Assembly (NCBI RefSeq): GCF_028823615.1
Contig: NZ_JAPEHT010000018.1
Location: forward strand, 1 to 35,979
DNA length: 35,979 nt
Origin: Planococcus sp. A6
GTDB lineage: Bacteria > Bacillota > Bacilli > Bacillales_A > Planococcaceae
Direction: 5' to 3'
The notes beneath the pieces were generated by a model. The model ran no database searches and had not been told where the DNA came from. It worked only from the letters and a program-made list of their open reading frames with translations. The translations under genes were made by a program, and so were the position numbers. Positions 35,054-35,979 of the stretch are shown here, in pieces (the first letter of the stretch is position 1; each line of letters opens with the position of its first letter).

Positions 35054-35884
35054 ATGGCTGATATAACAATGGCAAGGCTGCATGAAGCTATGGTTATACT
35101 ATATGCTGTCAGCCTTGTCTTTTATTTTGTCGATTATTTATATACTACGAAAAAAGCCATCCGGATCGCCATGTCACTTCTTGGGGCCGTGTGGTTATTG
35201 CAGACCGTGTTCCTGGTGCTCTACATCGTAGAGACACAGCGCTTCCCGGTACTGACTTTGTTTGAAGGCATTTATTTCTATGCGTGGCTATTGGTTACGC
35301 TATCGCTCGTCTTGCGGATTTTTTACCGCTTCGACTTTGCGGTATTTTTGATCAATATCATCGGATTCATCTTTATGGTTATCCATACTTTTGCGCCGGT
35401 CCAGATCGAACGGTCGCCGGTCGGGGAAGCTTTGGTGTCGGAGTTGTTGTTCATCCACATCACGTTCGCGATTCTGTCCTATGCGGCGTTTTCTCTGTCG
35501 TTCGTCTTTTCCGCGCTTCACTTGCTGTTGTACAGGCTGTTGAAGCAGAAAAAATGGACAAAGCAATGGAGCAGCTTGCCGTCACTCGGGCAGACCGAAC
35601 AGGGCATGACCATTTCCATCCTGGTCGGGATCCCGATGCTGTTTGTCTCGCTCGTTCTAGGCTTTCAATGGGCAGTGGTGTCATTGGAGGAATTTTCCAT
35701 ATTGGATGTAAAAATCGTGGGTTCGTTCATCCTGTTGATTGTCTATAGCTTCATTCTATGGCGTCACCGGCGGGGGAACTTGAATGGCATGAATTATGCC
35801 TGGGCCCATTTGTATGCATTTTTGTTATTGCTGCTTAATTTCTTTTTCGGCAGCCGGTTATCGGAATTTCATTTTTGGTATTAA
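35054..35884 (+). CDS. hemX: HemX / CcsA-type membrane protein
   Basis: A 276-aa protein, the same length as B. subtilis HemX, with eight hydrophobic helices (for example AMVILYAVSLVFYFVDYLY, FAVFLINIIGFIFMVIHTF, ILVGIPMLFVSLVLGFQWAV). It belongs to the CcsA/CcmC cytochrome c assembly superfamily: the His-containing SELLFIHITFAILSYAAFS and a Trp-bearing segment near the C-terminus (WAHLYAFLLLLLNFFFG) are family-like. In B. subtilis HemX negatively affects the amount of HemA, which fits its place between hemA and hemC. ATG 35054 is chosen by length match and AAGGGGAATAGG upstream. Confidence 0.92.
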   Translation: MADITMARLHEAMVILYAVSLVFYFVDYLYTTKKAIRIAMSLLGAVWLLQTVFLVLYIVETQRFPVLTLFEGIYFYAWLLVTLSLVLRIFYRFDFAVFLINIIGFIFMVIHTFAPVQIERSPVGEALVSELLFIHITFAILSYAAFSLSFVFSALHLLLYRLLKQKKWTKQWSSLPSLGQTEQGMTISILVGIPMLFVSLVLGFQWAVVSLEEFSILDVKIVGSFILLIVYSFILWRHRRGNLNGMNYAWAHLYAFLLLLLNFFFGSRLSEFHFWY

Positions 35885-35902
35885 TAGAAAGGTAGGATTC
35901 AG

Positions 35903-35979
35903 TTGAGAAAAATCATTGTAGGGTCAAGAAGAAGCAAGCTTGCGTTGACACAAACCAACCAATTCATCGAGAAAATGAA
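35903..35979 (+). CDS. hemC: Porphobilinogen deaminase (hydroxymethylbilane synthase), N-terminal fragment
   Basis: The last 77 bases open a frame with TTG at 35903 (AAAGGTAGG six bases upstream) reading LRKIIVGSRRSKLALTQTNQ, the conserved N-terminus of HemC (VGSRRSKLALTQT in B. subtilis). It is cut by the window edge. Joins four porphobilinogen molecules to hydroxymethylbilane. Placed 18 bp behind hemX in the hemAXCDBL operon order. Confidence 0.93.
   Translation, partial: MRKIIVGSRRSKLALTQTNQFIEKM

Overview
The window is a chromosomal stretch of a low-to-mid-GC Gram-positive bacterium, most likely a non-sporulating member of the Planococcaceae (Planococcus/Planomicrobium type). Gene content and order follow the Bacillus subtilis rnhC-zapA-cvpA-polX-mutS2-yshE-lcfA-fadR-fadB-etfBA-trxA-uvrC-lysC-sdhCAB-ysmA-ysmB-racE-rph-ysnA ... 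ysoA-tig-clpX-lonA-ysxC-hemAXC backbone. The genes that B. subtilis carries inside this backbone for sporulation and germination (gerE, gerM, lonB) are absent at their expected junctions. The genus is inferred from remembered protein similarity and gene order, not from a search. All genes are on the + strand except the truncated rnhC at the left edge and one secreted polysaccharide deacetylase.

Layout. 1-5.8 kb: divergent rnhC/zapA, then cvpA, polX, mutS2, a DUF350 membrane protein and a 26-residue membrane peptide gene. 5.8-10.9 kb: a fatty-acid beta-oxidation cluster (fadD, fadR, fadB, etfB, etfA) with a CcpA cre box on the fadD promoter and a long perfect palindrome (probable FadR operator) at the fadR promoter. 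11.0-13.3 kb: trxA and uvrC. 13.2-14.8 kb: lysine riboswitch plus aspartokinase II with an internal start for its beta subunit. 14.8-18.5 kb: sdhCAB with a complex leader that includes a Rex/Fnr-like operator. 18.5-21.7 kb: thioesterase, MarR regulator, racE, rph, rdgB. 21.8 kb: tRNA-Arg(UCU).

22-25.7 kb is the accessory part. It lies between tRNA-Arg and the ysoA-tig backbone, where B. subtilis has ysnB-F and ilv-leu, and holds a NodB-type deacetylase (- strand), a PhzF-like protein, a DUF218/YdcF-like membrane protein and an OsmC-like protein. 25.7-32.6 kb returns to proteostasis and ribosome functions: TPR protein, trigger factor, ClpX, LonA and the EngB GTPase. 32.6-33.5 kb is a 0.9 kb AT-rich non-coding gap containing two GC-rich structured islands that look like interspersed repeats. 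33.5 kb to the end: hemA, hemX and the first codons of hemC, the start of tetrapyrrole synthesis.

No phage, IS element, CRISPR array, toxin system or clearly new multigene system is visible. The most interesting signals are small or non-coding: the 26-aa membrane peptide, the operator/terminator palindrome at fadR, the Rex-like site and palindromes before sdhC, an unusual C-terminal extension on SdhB, the two GC-rich islands before hemA, and structured tracts after the tRNA and before hemX. All start-site changes, promoters and hairpins were read by eye; no folding or similarity search was run.
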